64,000 nt of DNA from Charina bottae (Eukaryota > Chordata > Lepidosauria > Squamata > Charinaidae). A program made the position numbers and the translations under genes. Of the stretch, positions 1 to 10,927 are shown one piece after another. Under the pieces are notes generated by a model that ran no database searches, had not been told where the DNA came from, and worked only from the letters and a program-made list of their open reading frames with translations. How positions within the stretch are numbered: position 1 is the stretch's first letter; every line of letters starts with the position of its first letter. Location: contig JALMGJ010000002.1 in assembly GCA_023362775.1 (NCBI GenBank), forward strand, positions 32,455,414-32,519,413. Direction: 5' to 3'.

Positions 1-85
1 AACATAGCATAACCTAACACTTTCAAAGCAAATATAATTAACAAACTTTCCATACTCCTCCCTTTCTAATTTAACTTCCCGTCCC

Positions 86-255
86 TCTTCTCTTCTCTTC
101 TCTTCTCTTCTCTTCTCTTCTCTTCTCTTCTCTTCTCTTCTCTTCTCTTCTCTTCTCTTCTCTTCTCTTCTCTTCTCCTCTCCTCTCCTCTCCTCTCCTC
201 TCCTCTCCTCTCCTCTCCTCTCCTCTCCTCTCCTCTCCTCTCCTCTCCTCTCCTC
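86..255. repeat. Pentamer microsatellite (TCTTC)18(TCCTC)16
   Basis: Eighteen TCTTC units followed without interruption by sixteen TCCTC units, in the L1 3' UTR. The opposite strand is pure AG-rich. The identical array, with the same unit counts, sits at 21,264-21,433. The open frames here (RREEK repeats) are artefacts of the simple repeat. Confidence 0.97.
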
Positions 256-443
256 CTTTCTCTCTTTGCCTCCTCTTCCACATCTAACCTTCTTTATCTC
301 CACTTCCTTTCCCCATCTACTCTAGCTTTCCCCTCGCCTGCTTCACTATCTACCTAAATTAAAAAAAAGGACTTCCTCCTTCCCATCCATCATTTCCCTT
401 ACATAATTATAAACAGAAATAATCTCTATCTTATTTACATTAT

Positions 444-923
444 TTACATCAATTTCCCAGTTGGATTTTTTGTCTTTTCAATAAATTTTAAAAAAGGACT
501 CCAACCCAAATTAAATTCTTCCATATTCTTATCGTTTAGCTGATCAGACAATTTCACCATCTGCATCAAGTCCATCACTTTTATAGTCCATTCTTCAATC
601 GTAGGTATATAATCTTCTTTCCAGTGCTTGGCGTATATAGTTCTAGCAGCAATTATTAAATAAAATAATAATTTTCCGTACTTCTTGTGTAAGTCCGATC
701 TTATAAATCCCAATAGATAGAATTCTGGCTCTTTGTTAATGTCCTCTTGTATAATTTTACATATAGTCTCATGTATTTTATCCCAGTAATTTTTTGATTT
801 TCGACAAGTCCACCATAAATGAAAAAAGGTACCAACTTCTTTTTTACATTCCCAACATTTGTTAGGTATAGCGGTATTCATTTTAGACAATGTATTTGGT
901 GTGAGATACCATCTGTACATCAT
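444..923 (-). pseudogene. L1 ORF2 C-terminal Cys-rich fragment
   Basis: A 159-residue segment beginning MMYRWYLTPNTLSKM with the L1 C-terminal zinc-like signature CWECKKEVGTFFHLWWTC. It ends at a genuine stop before the 3' UTR. It has the same fold order as the L1 copies at 45.6-46.0 kb and 62.8-63.4 kb. Confidence 0.88.
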
Positions 924-964
924 TTTTTAAAAAAATTCTTTCATATTGTAATTAAGAGTAAAAT

Positions 965-1603
965 TTAAACTTTAAACCACATTTTCTCCCATTTTTCAAT
1001 TTGAATACTATGGCCCACATTTTCTTCCCATTTAATTATACAATTCTTTTTAGGTAAATTAGACATTTTATTTTGTACTAAAATTTTATAAATTTTTGCA
1101 ATCAGATGTTCATCCTCCCTCCATAATACATTGTCCCAACTTACTGAATGTCTTTTAAAATTAATTTTTTTAGAATCAATCTTGTATTGTTCTTTTAATT
1201 GTAAATAGGTATACCAATTACAAGTGTGGCCTTCCTTTTCTAAATCATCTCTTGTTTTAAGTTTATGATTTGTGCCATCAAATAATACTATATCCTTGTA
1301 TTTTAACCATTTACACAAACTCACATTTCCTTGCAACACAAAAGCCTCTTGTGGAGAGATCCACAGTGGTAAATTTGGTAATATCATATTTTTATATTTT
1401 TCCCAAGTTTTTAGGATGGATTTTCTAGTTGGATGGTGATTAAATGCCATATTTGCTTTCGTTTTGTTGTAACAGAGATACCCATGCCACCCAAATCTAA
1501 GATCGTGACCTTCTAAATTTAGTAATTTTTTATTTTCTAATTTGATCCAATCTCTCAGCCTAATGAGAAAGCATGACTCATAGTATAATTTGAAATTTGG
1601 CAA
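965..1603 (-). pseudogene. L1 ORF2 thumb/connection fragment
   Basis: A 212-residue segment downstream of the L1 reverse transcriptase. It contains the conserved L1 stretches MPNFKLYYESCFLIRLRDW, LPLWISPQEAF and TCNWYTYLQLKEQYKID, typical of the region between the reverse transcriptase and the Cys-rich C-terminus. It is separated from both neighbours by frameshifts. Confidence 0.88.
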
Positions 1604-1917
1604 TCCAAAACCTCCATTTTCTTTGATGTCCTGTAAAAATTTATATTTAATTCTGGGTTTTTTCCCTTGTCAAATAAATTTGGATAGATCTTTTTGCCAA
1701 TTTTGAAATGTTTTATCTGTAATTATAATTGGTATTGTTTGAAATAGGAATAAGATTCTTGGAAGGATGTTCATTTTAATTGTAGAAATTCTTCCTAGGA
1801 AAGATATCTGGAGTTTTGCCCAATTTTGTAGATCTTGTTTTATTTCATTCCATATTTTTGTGTAATTATTTTTGAATAGATCTGAATTTTTTGACGTAAT
1901 TTCTACTCCTAAATATC

Positions 1918-2982
1918 TTATTTTTTTTTGTTTTTAAAACCCGTGACCAATTCCATAGTTCGTATATTATTTAGAGGCATATTTAAATTTATCATTTTTG
2001 TTTTTTGTTTATTTATTTTAAATCCAGCCAATTCTCCATAATCTTGTATCATTTTTTGCAAATGTCCAACTGAATTATCAGGATTTTGCAGAGTAATAAC
2101 AACATCATCCGCAAAAGCCCTTAATTTATAACTTTCTTGTTTTATTTTTACTCCTTCAATTTGATTATCATTTCTAATGTTTTCCAGAACAACTTCTAAT
2201 ACCAAAATGAACAAAAGTGGAGATAATGGGTATCCCTGCCTGGTACCCTTTCCTATACAACAATTTGGGGTTATATCATCATTTACCACTATTGTGGCTG
2301 TCTGCTTTGTATATATTGCTTGAATTGCATTGATAAACTTATTTCCATAATCCATAATTTTTAGCGTTTTAATCATAAATTCCCGATTTAAATTATCAAA
2401 TGCTTTTTCAGCATCTAAAAATAATAACAGAATTTGTTTTTCATTATGGTCTTTAGCATATTCAATTATATTTAAGATAGATCTGATATTGTCCTTTATG
2501 TGTCTTTTTGGTAAAAAACCACTTTGATCCAATTTTATTGTATCTTGTAAAACTCCTTTCAATCTGTTAGCCAAAATAGTGGTAAAGATTTTATAATCGG
2601 TATTTAGCAGGGAGATTGGCCTATAATTTTTGAATAGTGTCAAATCTTGGTCTTTAGGAATCAAAATAATATTGGCTTCTGTCCACGAATTTGGTATTGT
2701 ATTTCCGGTCATTATAGAATGTAGGAGTATGTTAAACGGAGTTATAAGCTGCTCTTGAAAATGTTTATAGTATATTGCTGTAAAGCCTTCTGGCCCTGGT
2801 GTTTTGCCTAATTTTTGTTTTTGAATAGCATCTACTATTTCTTGCATTGTAATAGGATCATTCAATTTGTCTCTTTGTATTTGGCATATTTTTTTCAAAT
2901 TGCTATCTAGTAGATATGTTTCACTTCTATCCATTGATGTTTGTTGCTTTTGATATAATTTAGTATAAAAATCATAGAACAC
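1918..2982 (-). pseudogene. L1 ORF2 reverse transcriptase fragment
   Basis: A 354-residue open segment covering L1 reverse transcriptase from the fingers region (LGKTPGPEGFTAIYYKHF) through LIPKDQDLTLFKNYRPISLL, the DAEKAF motif, GTRQGYPLSPLLF and FADDVV. It would copy L1 RNA by target-primed reverse transcription at a genomic nick. It ends by frameshift near a T-run at 1,920, beyond which other frames continue (965-1,603 and 444-923). This is a fragment of a roughly 1,200-1,300 residue ORF2, not a standalone gene. Confidence 0.9.
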
Positions 2983-3549
2983 TTTTTTGATACCTTGATT
3001 GTCGATTAATTCCTCTCCATTTTCTCTTATTTTATTTATAATTTTTCGCCCTCTTTTCTTAATTTAAAAGCAAGCCATTTTCCTGCTTTGTTTGCATGTT
3101 GGAAATGCCTTTGTTTTGCATATCTCAGCTTCTTTTCCATTTCATCTGTTGTTAGTAGCTCTAATTGTTTTTGTAAAACTGTAATTTGATTTCTAATATT
3201 TTGGAGTTCAATTTCTTTTATTTTAATTTGGTCACAGATTGTGGAAAACTTTTTTTGTTTTATTTTTCTTAGTTGTTTACTTAGAGACATAAAATGGCCC
3301 CTAATAAAAGTTTACTTGCGTCCCAAATTATTGCAATGTTAACCTCCTCACTAATATTTAGATCAAAAAATTCCTTTAATTTGTTTTTACTGTGTTCTAG
3401 ATAGTCCTTATTTCTTTATATAGTTTCGTTAAGTCTCCATCTAAATGATTTTGGTGAAATTTTTAATTCTAATTGGACTGCATTATGATCTGAAAAAGTT
3501 TTAGCTAATATCTCCATATCTTTTATTTTATTTGCCAAATTAAATAAAA

Positions 3550-4189
3550 TAATTAATGTTGGGTCCTATGAATATCTCTGGACACAAACATTAATTCTTA
3601 CTTGGAAATGTGAGAGTTGTCATGTTGTGGGTCTCCCTCATGGGCATCTTTGCTCCAACATGGGTTCTTCCCCAGCCACAGGCCAGATTTGGTGTGCTAA
3701 GAGCCACACTCCATAATGAAGATGGAGTCAAGACAAAAAGTTTATTTGACTTAAATTGGACATGAATGATTCAATTGAATAAAATTTTAGCCCATACATT
3801 CAAAAACTCTCTTCTACTTCCTGGAACAATTAACAGAGGGAACTTAATGTAGGAGCATCACTTGCCACTATCAAAAAGGCAAGGCAACAAGGCAACAACT
3901 ACATCCCAAAAGCAGTTCAGTTATTTAAAGCCAAAGTTCTAGGTTTGTGCCCACCTGATGCCTCTGGTAGGATTCAAAAGACAATGGCGCACTACTCCTT
4001 GACCTTTCAGGTCATATTCACCTGCATGTTCCAGAGCTCTTCCTCACTATTTCTCACAGTCCATTTATCCTTCATGAATATGTTTTCTCACCCTCCAACT
4101 CAGGCCTTAACCAAGTACAGTGGGAAAGTATTTTCCAATCTCTTCTTGACCTCTCCCAAAATCTTTTCTCACCCATCATTTTTAAATAT
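3550..4189. repeat. Intron-5 duplicate R1 (diverged pair with 6,375-6,900)
   Basis: About 600 bases similar, with many substitutions and small indels, to the sequence that directly precedes V2R exon 6 (6,375-6,900). Shared landmarks are 'gggtcct.tgaatatctctg', 'gccacaggccaga' and 'gcctctggtaggattc'. The L1 at 1-3,549 sits in its first 20 bases. It reads as an older duplicate of V2R intron 5 rather than a mobile element. Between the two duplicates lie an L1 scrap and the copia element. Confidence 0.75.
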
Positions 4190-4262
4190 CTTTTTTTGTT
4201 TTTGTTTTTGAAACCCGTGACCAATTCCATAGTTCGTATATTATTTAGAGGCATATTTAAAT
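4190..4262 (-). repeat. ~70-bp L1 ORF2 scrap at copia truncation point
   Basis: Nearly identical to 1,920-1,988 inside the neighbouring L1, including more than 50 identical bases up to 'catatttaaattt'. It encodes the same L1 peptide NMPLNNIRTMELVTGFKN. It sits exactly between the intron duplicate and the truncated copia pol, as filler DNA at a deletion junction would. Confidence 0.8.
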
Positions 4263-4313
4263 TTGACTTTGATATCTTACATGCCGAGCAATCCAGATAA
4301 GCTTGGCACGGTT

Positions 4314-5501
4314 TCAAATCCATTCCAGTACCGGCTTCAGACACCTTTTCAACCACTTTGAAACTAGCGTGTTTCTGTGCCACAAATGTCCACACGAACT
4401 ATGATATGGTTTGTTGATAAATGCTGCATGGGCTACATCATCTGTCTTGGGTTCCAATTCGTATAAATTGTTCTGTAATACACCCTTTCCACAGACATGA
4501 TTATTCTTAATAATAATACATTCACCCCCAACAAACCTAACTTCATATCCTTTCTTATCCAATTGAGAAATACTAAGGATATTATATTCCAGGTCTGGTA
4601 CTAATAACATATCTAAATCCACATTTAAACAAGGTACAAATACAGACCCCTGTCCAGTTACAGATGCACAGTTACCATTAGCCAAGCTAACATGGTCCCG
4701 TTCAGCTTGCTTGAAATCTGTAAACATCTTCTGGTCGTTGGCAATATGTTCGCTTTCACCGCTGTCCAGAAGCCACTTCTGCTTCAAATTCCTTCCAGCC
4801 GACTTAATAACAGACACCTGGGCTCCACTCCATTCCTGAGCTGACTTCGGTTTGTCCTTTGTCCTACTTTTCTTATCACAGTCTCTCTGATGGTGCAGCT
4901 TCGAGCCACAGTGAAAACATTTCTTCACAGCCAACACTTTCTCGTTATCTGTGCAGGAAAATTCCTCCCTCAGAGAGTCCCTTTGCCGTGGCATAGTTAC
5001 TTTGCCTTTAGATTCCTTTCTTCTTTGCTCCTCCTCAAGAAGCCGACCAGTTAAATAATTGACAGTCAAATCCCTTTCAGATATTGACCCAAAACTGGTC
5101 ACTAAGTTATCCCACGTCTCATTCAGGGAACTAAGAATAACAAACACCTTGTGTGCTTCTGTATACTGCATACCACGCTGTGCCAATTCTAAAAAGAGCC
5201 CCGTCATGTACTGTAAATGGGCCGAGACACTGTGTCCTTCATTCAAACGTGCATAATACAGCTTTCTGGTTAACATGACTTTACAAAGAGGTGTGCTTCT
5301 AAGATACATATCTTTTAAGGAATCCAGGCACTCTTTGGCTAACTCTTTTTCACACACATAATTTAACTGACTGTCCTCCACACACAAAACTATGCTGGAC
5401 AATGCTCTCTCGTCTCTTAATATATCTTCCTCCTTATCCAAGTCAACAGGTGGATTACTCACAGCTCCCCAAAGTCCTTCACGACAGAAAAACATCTCCA
5501 T
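4314..5501 (-). pseudogene. Copia gag-protease polyprotein, broken
   Basis: A 395-residue open segment. Residues 1-165 match the copia-type gag fold (UBN2 family; e.g. LTRKLYYARLNEGHSVSAHL and FVILSSLNETWDNLV). Residues about 195-210 form the zinc knuckle CFHCGSKLHHQRDC. Residues about 244-258 carry the aspartic protease site WLLDSGESEHIAND. NILSISQLDKKGYEV and the pre-integrase HLWHR follow. The frame continues upstream of the internal Met (WLNESNYLSW, typical of copia gag) without an in-frame ATG; an out-of-frame ATG at 5,598-5,596 plus an A5 run suggests a 1-base frameshift. A second frameshift near 4,390 breaks the pre-integrase domain. Confidence 0.88.
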
Positions 5502-5810
5502 CTTATACGCCCACGAAAGATAATTGGATTCATTCAGCCATGTTAGAGGAAAACCACCTCCGATAGTAGACTGAATTTTTGCTGTGCTCTCCGCTCATGA
5601 CCCCTCCTGGGCAAGATAACGATGAATAAATGGCACAGACTTCACAGAACGTCCCACAGCTCCAAGTCCATCTTAGGAAACACACAGCCAGGCACGGAAC
5701 CGGTAAAAGCTCCAAATCCGCCTCAGATAGCCACACGACTCCTGGATAGGCTTCAACGTCCACACAGCCATGCCAGTGACCTGTTAGAGTCCCAAATGGA
5801 CATGTTCCAC

Positions 5811-5825
5811 TGCTGGGCCCATAAC
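5811..5825 (-). promoter_or_regulatory. Copia primer binding site (half initiator tRNA-Met)
   Basis: The plus strand reads TGCTGGGCCCATAAC, identical to the anticodon stem-loop of vertebrate initiator tRNA-Met. The element RNA is therefore complementary to it, one base inside the 5' LTR. Priming from the middle of initiator tRNA rather than its 3' CCA end is the known copia strategy. Confidence 0.85.
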
Positions 5826-5826
5826 T

Positions 5827-6374
5827 TGTCAGAGTACACAACGCTGGGGCTGCCCGTATTCCTTCTAGACCTCAGAGTAATACGTTCTATTGAGTAAGCA
5901 GACACTCACAAGAGATAAGATAAAAAAGTCTATTTACTCTATATACATACGCAGTCAATACACAGACCAATAACAACAACAGAAAACAATGATAATGAAG
6001 AGAGTAATGAAGAGAGTGAACACCAGAGCACTTCAGCTTATATACACACATTGACCAATAACATTATAGGTCAAATACATCATCTGCCACACCCAGCATA
6101 AACTACAGCAGCTGTAGTATGAGTCACTAGTTACATCATACTTCATCAGTGAACACCAGAGCACTTCAGCTTATATACACACATTGACCAATAACATTAG
6201 AGGTCAAATACATCGTCTGCCACACCAAGCATAAACTACAGCAGCTGTAGTATGAGTCACTACTTACATCATACTTCATCAATGGCTGCTGATAGAATGA
6301 CTTGCAGAAATTATTACCTCTCACCTGTCTACTTAATCTAGTTGTAAATTCTGTGTATGATTCAAACCCCAACA
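5827..6374 (-). repeat. Copia 5' LTR with internal 133-bp duplication
   Basis: A 548-bp LTR running TGTCAG...CCAACA on the plus strand. It aligns end to end with the 449-bp solo LTR at 11,816-12,264; shared blocks include the tatttact.tatatacatac segment, the 'gaccaat.acatta.aggtca' segment and the right end. It is longer mainly because about 133 bp starting 'gtgaacaccagagc' occurs twice (6,016-6,148 and 6,149-6,281) with a few differences. Confidence 0.85.
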
Positions 6375-6992
6375 ATTATTTCTAATTAATTTTGGGTCCT
6401 GTGAATATCTCTGGACACAAACATTAATTCTCACTTGGAAATGTGAATGTTGTCATGTTGTGGGTCTCCCACATGGGCATCCGAGCTCCAGCATGGGTTC
6501 TTTCCCAGCCACAGGCCAGACTTGGTGTGCTAAGAGCCACATTGCATAATGAAGATGGAGTGAAGACAGTTTATATGACTTAAATTGGACATGAATGATT
6601 CAAATTATTACAATTTTAGCCCACACATTCCAACAACTCTCTTCTACTTCCTCGAACAATCAAAAGAGGGAACTTAATATATCAAAAAGCCAAGGCAACA
6701 AGGCAACAACTATGTCCCAAAAGCAATTCAGTTATTTAAAGCCAAAATTCTAGATTTGTGACAACCTGATGCCTCTGGTAGGATTCAAAAGACAATGGCG
6801 CACTACTCCTTCACCTTTCAGGTCATATTCAGCTCTATGTTCCAGAGCTATTCCTCAATATTTCTCAAAATCTTCTCTCACCCATTATTTTTAAAAAGAT
6901 ATTTCATGTCTTGTAATAGCAACTGATTAAAGTAGCATTTTTCATGATCACGTAGCTGCAGAAATAGATACATGCTAGCACCTGTTTTTCAG
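6375..6992 (+). other. V2R intron 5 tail (duplicate R2)
   Basis: Non-coding sequence from the copia LTR to the exon 6 acceptor. It is the paralogue of 3,550-4,189 and continues past it into 'cacctgtttttcag', a good 3' splice site for the exon that follows. Confidence 0.7.
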
Positions 6993-7903
6993 ATGCAGCC
7001 CATTGCACCAAGTGTCCAGATGACCAGCATTCCAATGAGAAGCGAAATCACTGTGTTCCCAAAGATATAAGCTTCTTGTCCTATGGAGAAATGTTGGGAC
7101 TCATCCTAGTTTCCTTTGCTCTTGCTTTGATCCTCACCACTGCCTTTGTTCTGGGAATCTTCATTAAATACCGAGAAACTCCCATAGTCAAGGCCAACAA
7201 CCGGAACCTCACCTACATTCTCCTGGTCTCCCTCCTGCTTTCTTTCTTGACCTCCCTTCTATTCATCGGTCATCCCAAGAAAGTGACCTGTTTTCTTCGA
7301 CAAACCACTTTCAGTGTTGTTTTCTCAGTTGCTGTGTCTTCTTTGCTGGCCAAGACTGTCATGGTGGTGGTGGCCTTCCTGGCCACAAAACCTGGCAGCA
7401 GGATGAGGAAATGGCTGGGGAAAGGTCTAGCCAACTCCATTGTCTTATCTTCCTCTGGTATTCAACTGGGCATCTGTATCATATGGCTAGGAATCTCTCC
7501 CCCATTCCCAGATGCCGACCTGCATTCCCAACCAGGACACATCCTGCTGCAATGCAATGAAGGCTCAGTCACCATGTTCTATGCTGCACTGGGCTACATG
7601 GGCTTTCTAGCTGCCATCTGCTTCTTGATGGCTTTCCTGGCACGCAAGCTGCCGGGGACCTTCAATGAAGCCAAGTGGATCACGTTCAGCATGTTGGTTT
7701 TCTGCAGCGTTTGGGTCTCCTTTGTCCCCACCTACCTAAGCACCAAAGGGAAATACATGGTGGCTGTGCAGATCTTCTCCATTTTGGCCTCTAGCCTGGG
7801 TTTACTGGGCTGCATCTTTATCCCCAAATGCTACATCATTCTTCTGAGACCTGACCTGAACACCAAGGAGCATCTAATGATGAAAATTTATGTGGGCTCC
7901 TGA
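6993..7903 (+). CDS. V2R exon 6: seven-transmembrane domain (upstream gene)
   Basis: Terminal exon of a type 2 vomeronasal receptor, a class C GPCR expressed in vomeronasal sensory neurons that detects peptide and protein odorants. The exon starts after the tttttcag acceptor in phase 1, completes the cysteine-rich domain ([18 protein letters not shown]), then encodes all seven helices and ends at TGA. Family signatures visible: [17 protein letters not shown] (TM1/loop), [15 protein letters not shown], and [19 protein letters not shown] then [16 protein letters not shown] (TM6-TM7). VQIF stands where VEIF is usual. The exon is fully open. It belongs to a gene whose earlier exons lie left of the window. 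Confidence 0.93.
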
Positions 7904-7925
7904 TTTTAATCCCTGTTTATTAACT

Positions 7926-8632
7926 AGTTGATCATAAATCTCTCATATAGATTATTAAAACATGCTCTACATGGGATGACCCTTGAGGAGTATCCGGAAG
8001 CTTCAGCTGGTCCAAAATGCAGCCGCTCGAGCAGTTACTGGTGCTATAAGATCAGCACATGTAACACCGCTGCTCCACGAGCTGCATTGGGTACCAGTTT
8101 GCTTCCGGGTCCAATTCCAAATGTTGGTCATCACCTTTAAAGCCCTAAATGGCATTTGCCCAGGGTATCTGAGGGACTGTCTCATCCCGATTACAACTAC
8201 CTGCCCCACCTGGTCATGCAGGGAGGGCATACTACGGAACCCATCAATAAAATAATTCCATCTAGTGGGGTCCAGGAGGCATGCCTTCTCTGCGATAGCG
8301 CCCTCCCTGTGGAATATCTTGCTCCCGGAGGTAAGGCAGGCGCCCTCCCTCTTGGCTTTCCGGAGGTCTTTAAAGACCTGGTTCTGCCGCCTTGTGTGGG
8401 ACAAAGGAAGTGATAGTTCCTCCTGAGGGTGGTTAGCTTAGTAATAGCCTCCTTTTAAGATCTTACCATCCTCCAGATTTTTTCAATTTCTTTTTATTAT
8501 GATATTGTATTTTAATGATTTATAGGTTTTTTAATTTTAATATTTTATTGTAAACCGCCCAGTCTACTGCAGTAGAGATGGGCGGTGATAAATTTGATTA
8601 ATAAATAAATAAATATAAATATAAAACAATAT
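7926..8632 (+). mobile_element. CR1-type LINE 3' end
   Basis: 5'-truncated CR1-family LINE. It encodes the C-terminal CR1 signature RKLQLVQNAAARAVTGAIRS then HELHWVPVCFRVQFQMLV, and after frameshifts the CR1 3' UTR ending 'attgtaaaccgcccagt' and a run of ataaata units. There is no 5' part and no intact frame. It lies just downstream of V2R exon 6. Confidence 0.85.
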
Positions 8633-9116
8633 ACTGTGGAAGTCTAGTCTTTTTATGTGTTCTGTGGAATCTTTCTTCCTTCTTTCTAAGCTTTAAATTT
8701 TGCTGTCCCATGAAGGGTTTACCCCAACTTAGGCCAATCCTTGCCTGCTTGGGAAAGCTGACGCAACCTGTCTCTAGCTGGTTTGACTGAGCAGGACTCA
8801 GGGCCCTTCCCCCAGCTGGGACCCAGGACATGAAACCATGTGTCTCAGCAGGGAAGTGCACAATCTATGTTCTTACTCAGGCTCACAATGTGTCTGCTAA
8901 TATGTGATAAAGAAAAGGGAACTCTGGGATGCCAAGGGAGGGTTCTGTTTCTACGGGACATCATTATCCGACCAAGCTGGTGGCTAGACCTCTATTTCTA
9001 TATTGATGGTACTGTGCTCTATTTTGAATGCTATTTTTTCAACTTCCAATATATATATTCCCTTGGTCTGTTCCTTCTAACTTTGGGAAATTTATTGAAA
9101 GTAGATAATGAATGAA
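8633..9116. other. Unassigned intergenic sequence
   Basis: No gene, RNA or recognisable repeat could be supported. Short open frames on both strands show no family signature. Confidence 0.5.
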
Positions 9117-9169
9117 TGGAAGGAAGGAAGGAAGGAAGGAAGGAAGGAAGGAAGGAAGGAAGGAAGGAT
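9117..9169. repeat. (GGAA)n microsatellite
   Basis: About thirteen uninterrupted GGAA units. An identical array lies at 30,295-30,347. Confidence 0.95.
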
Positions 9170-9460
9170 AGCTTAGTGAAGGAGCAGATTGATTGATCGA
9201 GCAGATTTCTCACAACAACACAAACACAGGAAAGCATCCACTGTTGGAAATATTTCAAAGTGCAGAGTGCCCCACTGAAAAGACAAGCTTATGAGCCCCA
9301 ATCCACCATACATCATGAAAATGGCAGGACACGCACTGGTTCCGTCCAGATGTTTGAGTTGGGTCGGCTGAAATTGGGCTGAGAAAGAATTCCTGTAAGG
9401 ACTCCACTGCCAATCCATGTATGGGTTTAAAGAGCAATGCCAACAATTTGAGTTGCATTC
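9170..9460. other. Unassigned intergenic sequence
   Basis: Nothing recognisable; no coding signature in any frame. Confidence 0.45.
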
Positions 9461-9995
9461 AGAAAATACTTTATTAAAGTTTCAAAATAAAGACAAAATA
9501 CCAAGTATAGGAAAGCTTGAAGAAAGAACTAAAAGAAAAAAGACAAACAAAAAAAATGCAGAAATACTTAGAAAGTGACTTCTGACCTTCTTCAACACAG
9601 ATATGAACACAAATATATAATACCTTAACCTCTTACTCTGAACCAAACCTTAATAAAAATTATTTCTATAAACAATAACAGTTTGATCATCAAAACCCAA
9701 AATCAAAACATCATTCTTTTCAGATAAAAGCAAATAGTCCAGAAGTGGTTTCCGCATAGAAACAAATCCAGTCACAGTGTTTTCTCTTATCAGTGCTGTC
9801 AATTCTGCCATCTCTGCCAATTCCAGTAATTTCACCATCTATTCTTCCACTGGGGGAATTTGTATATTGTTCCATCTTTGCGCATACAAAAGTCTTGCCG
9901 CTGCCATAATATACTGAAACATAGTTCCATTTTTTTTAGCAAGTTGTTGGTCCAGCAAGCCCAAAAGAGTTCTGGTTTCAATTATATATTCATTT
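9461..9995 (-). mobile_element. L1 LINE 3' fragment
   Basis: Minus-strand tail of an L1. The segment 9,650-9,838 encodes KLLELAEMAELTALIRENTV and LLDYLLL, matching the ORF2 C-terminus of the L1 at 63.3-63.4 kb. It belongs to a different L1 lineage from the copy at 1-3,549. Its 3' end is the T-rich side near 9,461. Confidence 0.8.
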
Positions 9996-10002
9996 TAAGA
10001 AT

Positions 10003-10090
10003 CTTTTAGTTTATTTCTTTATTTATTTCTCAACTTCTATCACCGCACCATCATGGCTTGTTGAGTATCGGACAGGCAGCTAAGCCATAA
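10003..10090 (-). repeat. CR1-like 3' tail scrap
   Basis: The sequence 'ttatttctcaacttctatcaccgc' resembles the CR1 tail at 63.78 kb ('tcaatttctattaccgcccc'), in the same minus orientation. It is very short. Confidence 0.45.
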
Positions 10091-10179
10091 ATATTCTCCA
10101 ACAAAACAATCAATGGGTCTAACGATGGCTTGTTAAGGAGAGGACCATCTCCAGGCAGGTACACTTGGTAAAACTCCCC

Positions 10180-10375
10180 TTTTTGCCTTCAGGAGGGCTG
10201 TGAAGACCCGGCTCTTCCCCCGAGCATTGGGCTCCGATGTGGGGTTGAGCTCTGAGGATGGTTGGTCTGGCGCCTGGGGGGAAGGGTATGTTTTTATCAA
10301 GGTTTTATGGATGGTTCTGAGCCAGCTGGAGTCATTGTATGGGATAGGCGGCCATATAAGTCCTGTAAATAAAGA
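10180..10375 (+). repeat. CR1-like 3' fragment
   Basis: The stretch 'ctgtgaagacccggctcttcc' encodes the CR1 C-terminal VKTRLFP-type motif. It is followed by a short UTR with 'aggcggccatataagtcctg' ending in an AATAAAG-rich tail. Confidence 0.6.
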
Positions 10376-10927
10376 AGAAAATAAAACAATTCAATCTTTC
10401 ATTTTGCAAAAGTTTATTCTAAACAAATTGAAACAGTTACAATGCTAAGAAACTTCTCCACTTTCTTTTACGAGTTTTCTCCAATTTCTTTTACTTGTTT
10501 TCCTGACTGTGTTAGTGATGCTATAAGAGTTATTTTCCTCGTTTTCCCCCCAAGTCAAAATGTGATGAGCACAATAATAAGGATCGGCTCTGATGTGTTT
10601 GGTAGGATCCCTTCGATCCTGACATAACAAGCTTACAATATCTCTTTGTTTGTTTTAGGAAGAAACTCCCATTTGGGTCAGTTGGAAAATCGGCTCTGAT
10701 GGACTGTCCTAAATAGAAATGTCCAATGAAGTCTGTCACCTGGAAAGGCCCTATAAATAAACAATTCAGGAATTTCTTATTTTGTAATTGAACAATGAGT
10801 GTCTGCTAATACTTTCTGCATTACAATATATAAATATAAAGCTACAGTAAATATGACATGCTTTTATGAACTGAAGAAGAAAATCCAAATTGAAGATGAG
10901 GACCTTTTGATATCTGTTATGTTGCAG
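10376..10927. other. Non-coding sequence upstream of V2R exon 2
   Basis: AT-rich sequence ending at the exon 2 acceptor (gttgcag). No V2R exon 1 (signal peptide) is recognisable in the window upstream of this exon. Confidence 0.5.

Larger units (their letters stand above)
1..3549 (-). mobile_element. L1 LINE, 5'-truncated, copy 1
   Basis: Minus-strand L1. Read right to left, it shows the end of the APE-type endonuclease (about 3,440-3,535), a basic linker (3,036-3,290), the reverse transcriptase (1,918-2,982, with FADDVV at the catalytic site and the GTRQGYPLSPLLF motif), and the C-terminal region with the Cys-rich signature NKCWECKKEVGTFFHLWW (444-923). Several frameshifts and stops make it a dead copy. 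In the other copy an 11-bp target-site duplication, taattaatgtt, flanks it (20,958-20,968 and 24,728-24,738); here the left TSD lies outside the window. Its 3' UTR contains pyrimidine pentamer repeats. Confidence 0.9.
4263..6374 (-). mobile_element. Ty1/copia retrotransposon, 3'-truncated, copy 1
   Basis: Minus-strand copia element. In its own orientation it runs 5' LTR (6,374 to 5,827), initiator-tRNA primer site (5,825-5,811), gag, CCHC knuckle and aspartic protease (to about 4,400), then the pre-integrase zinc region with CSACK. It stops there, so the integrase core, reverse transcriptase, RNase H and 3' LTR are missing. A solo LTR of the same family lies in V2R exon 3 (11,816-12,264). Confidence 0.88.

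Noticed and set aside
66..283. Charged open frames made of repeated REEKRREEK and GEERR units
   Set aside because: They are translations of the TCTTC/TCCTC microsatellite in an L1 3' UTR; all frames are open because the unit lacks stops.
8003..8404. Minus-strand 133-residue frame over the CR1 fragment
   Set aside because: The CR1 signature is on the plus strand; the minus frame is its shadow.
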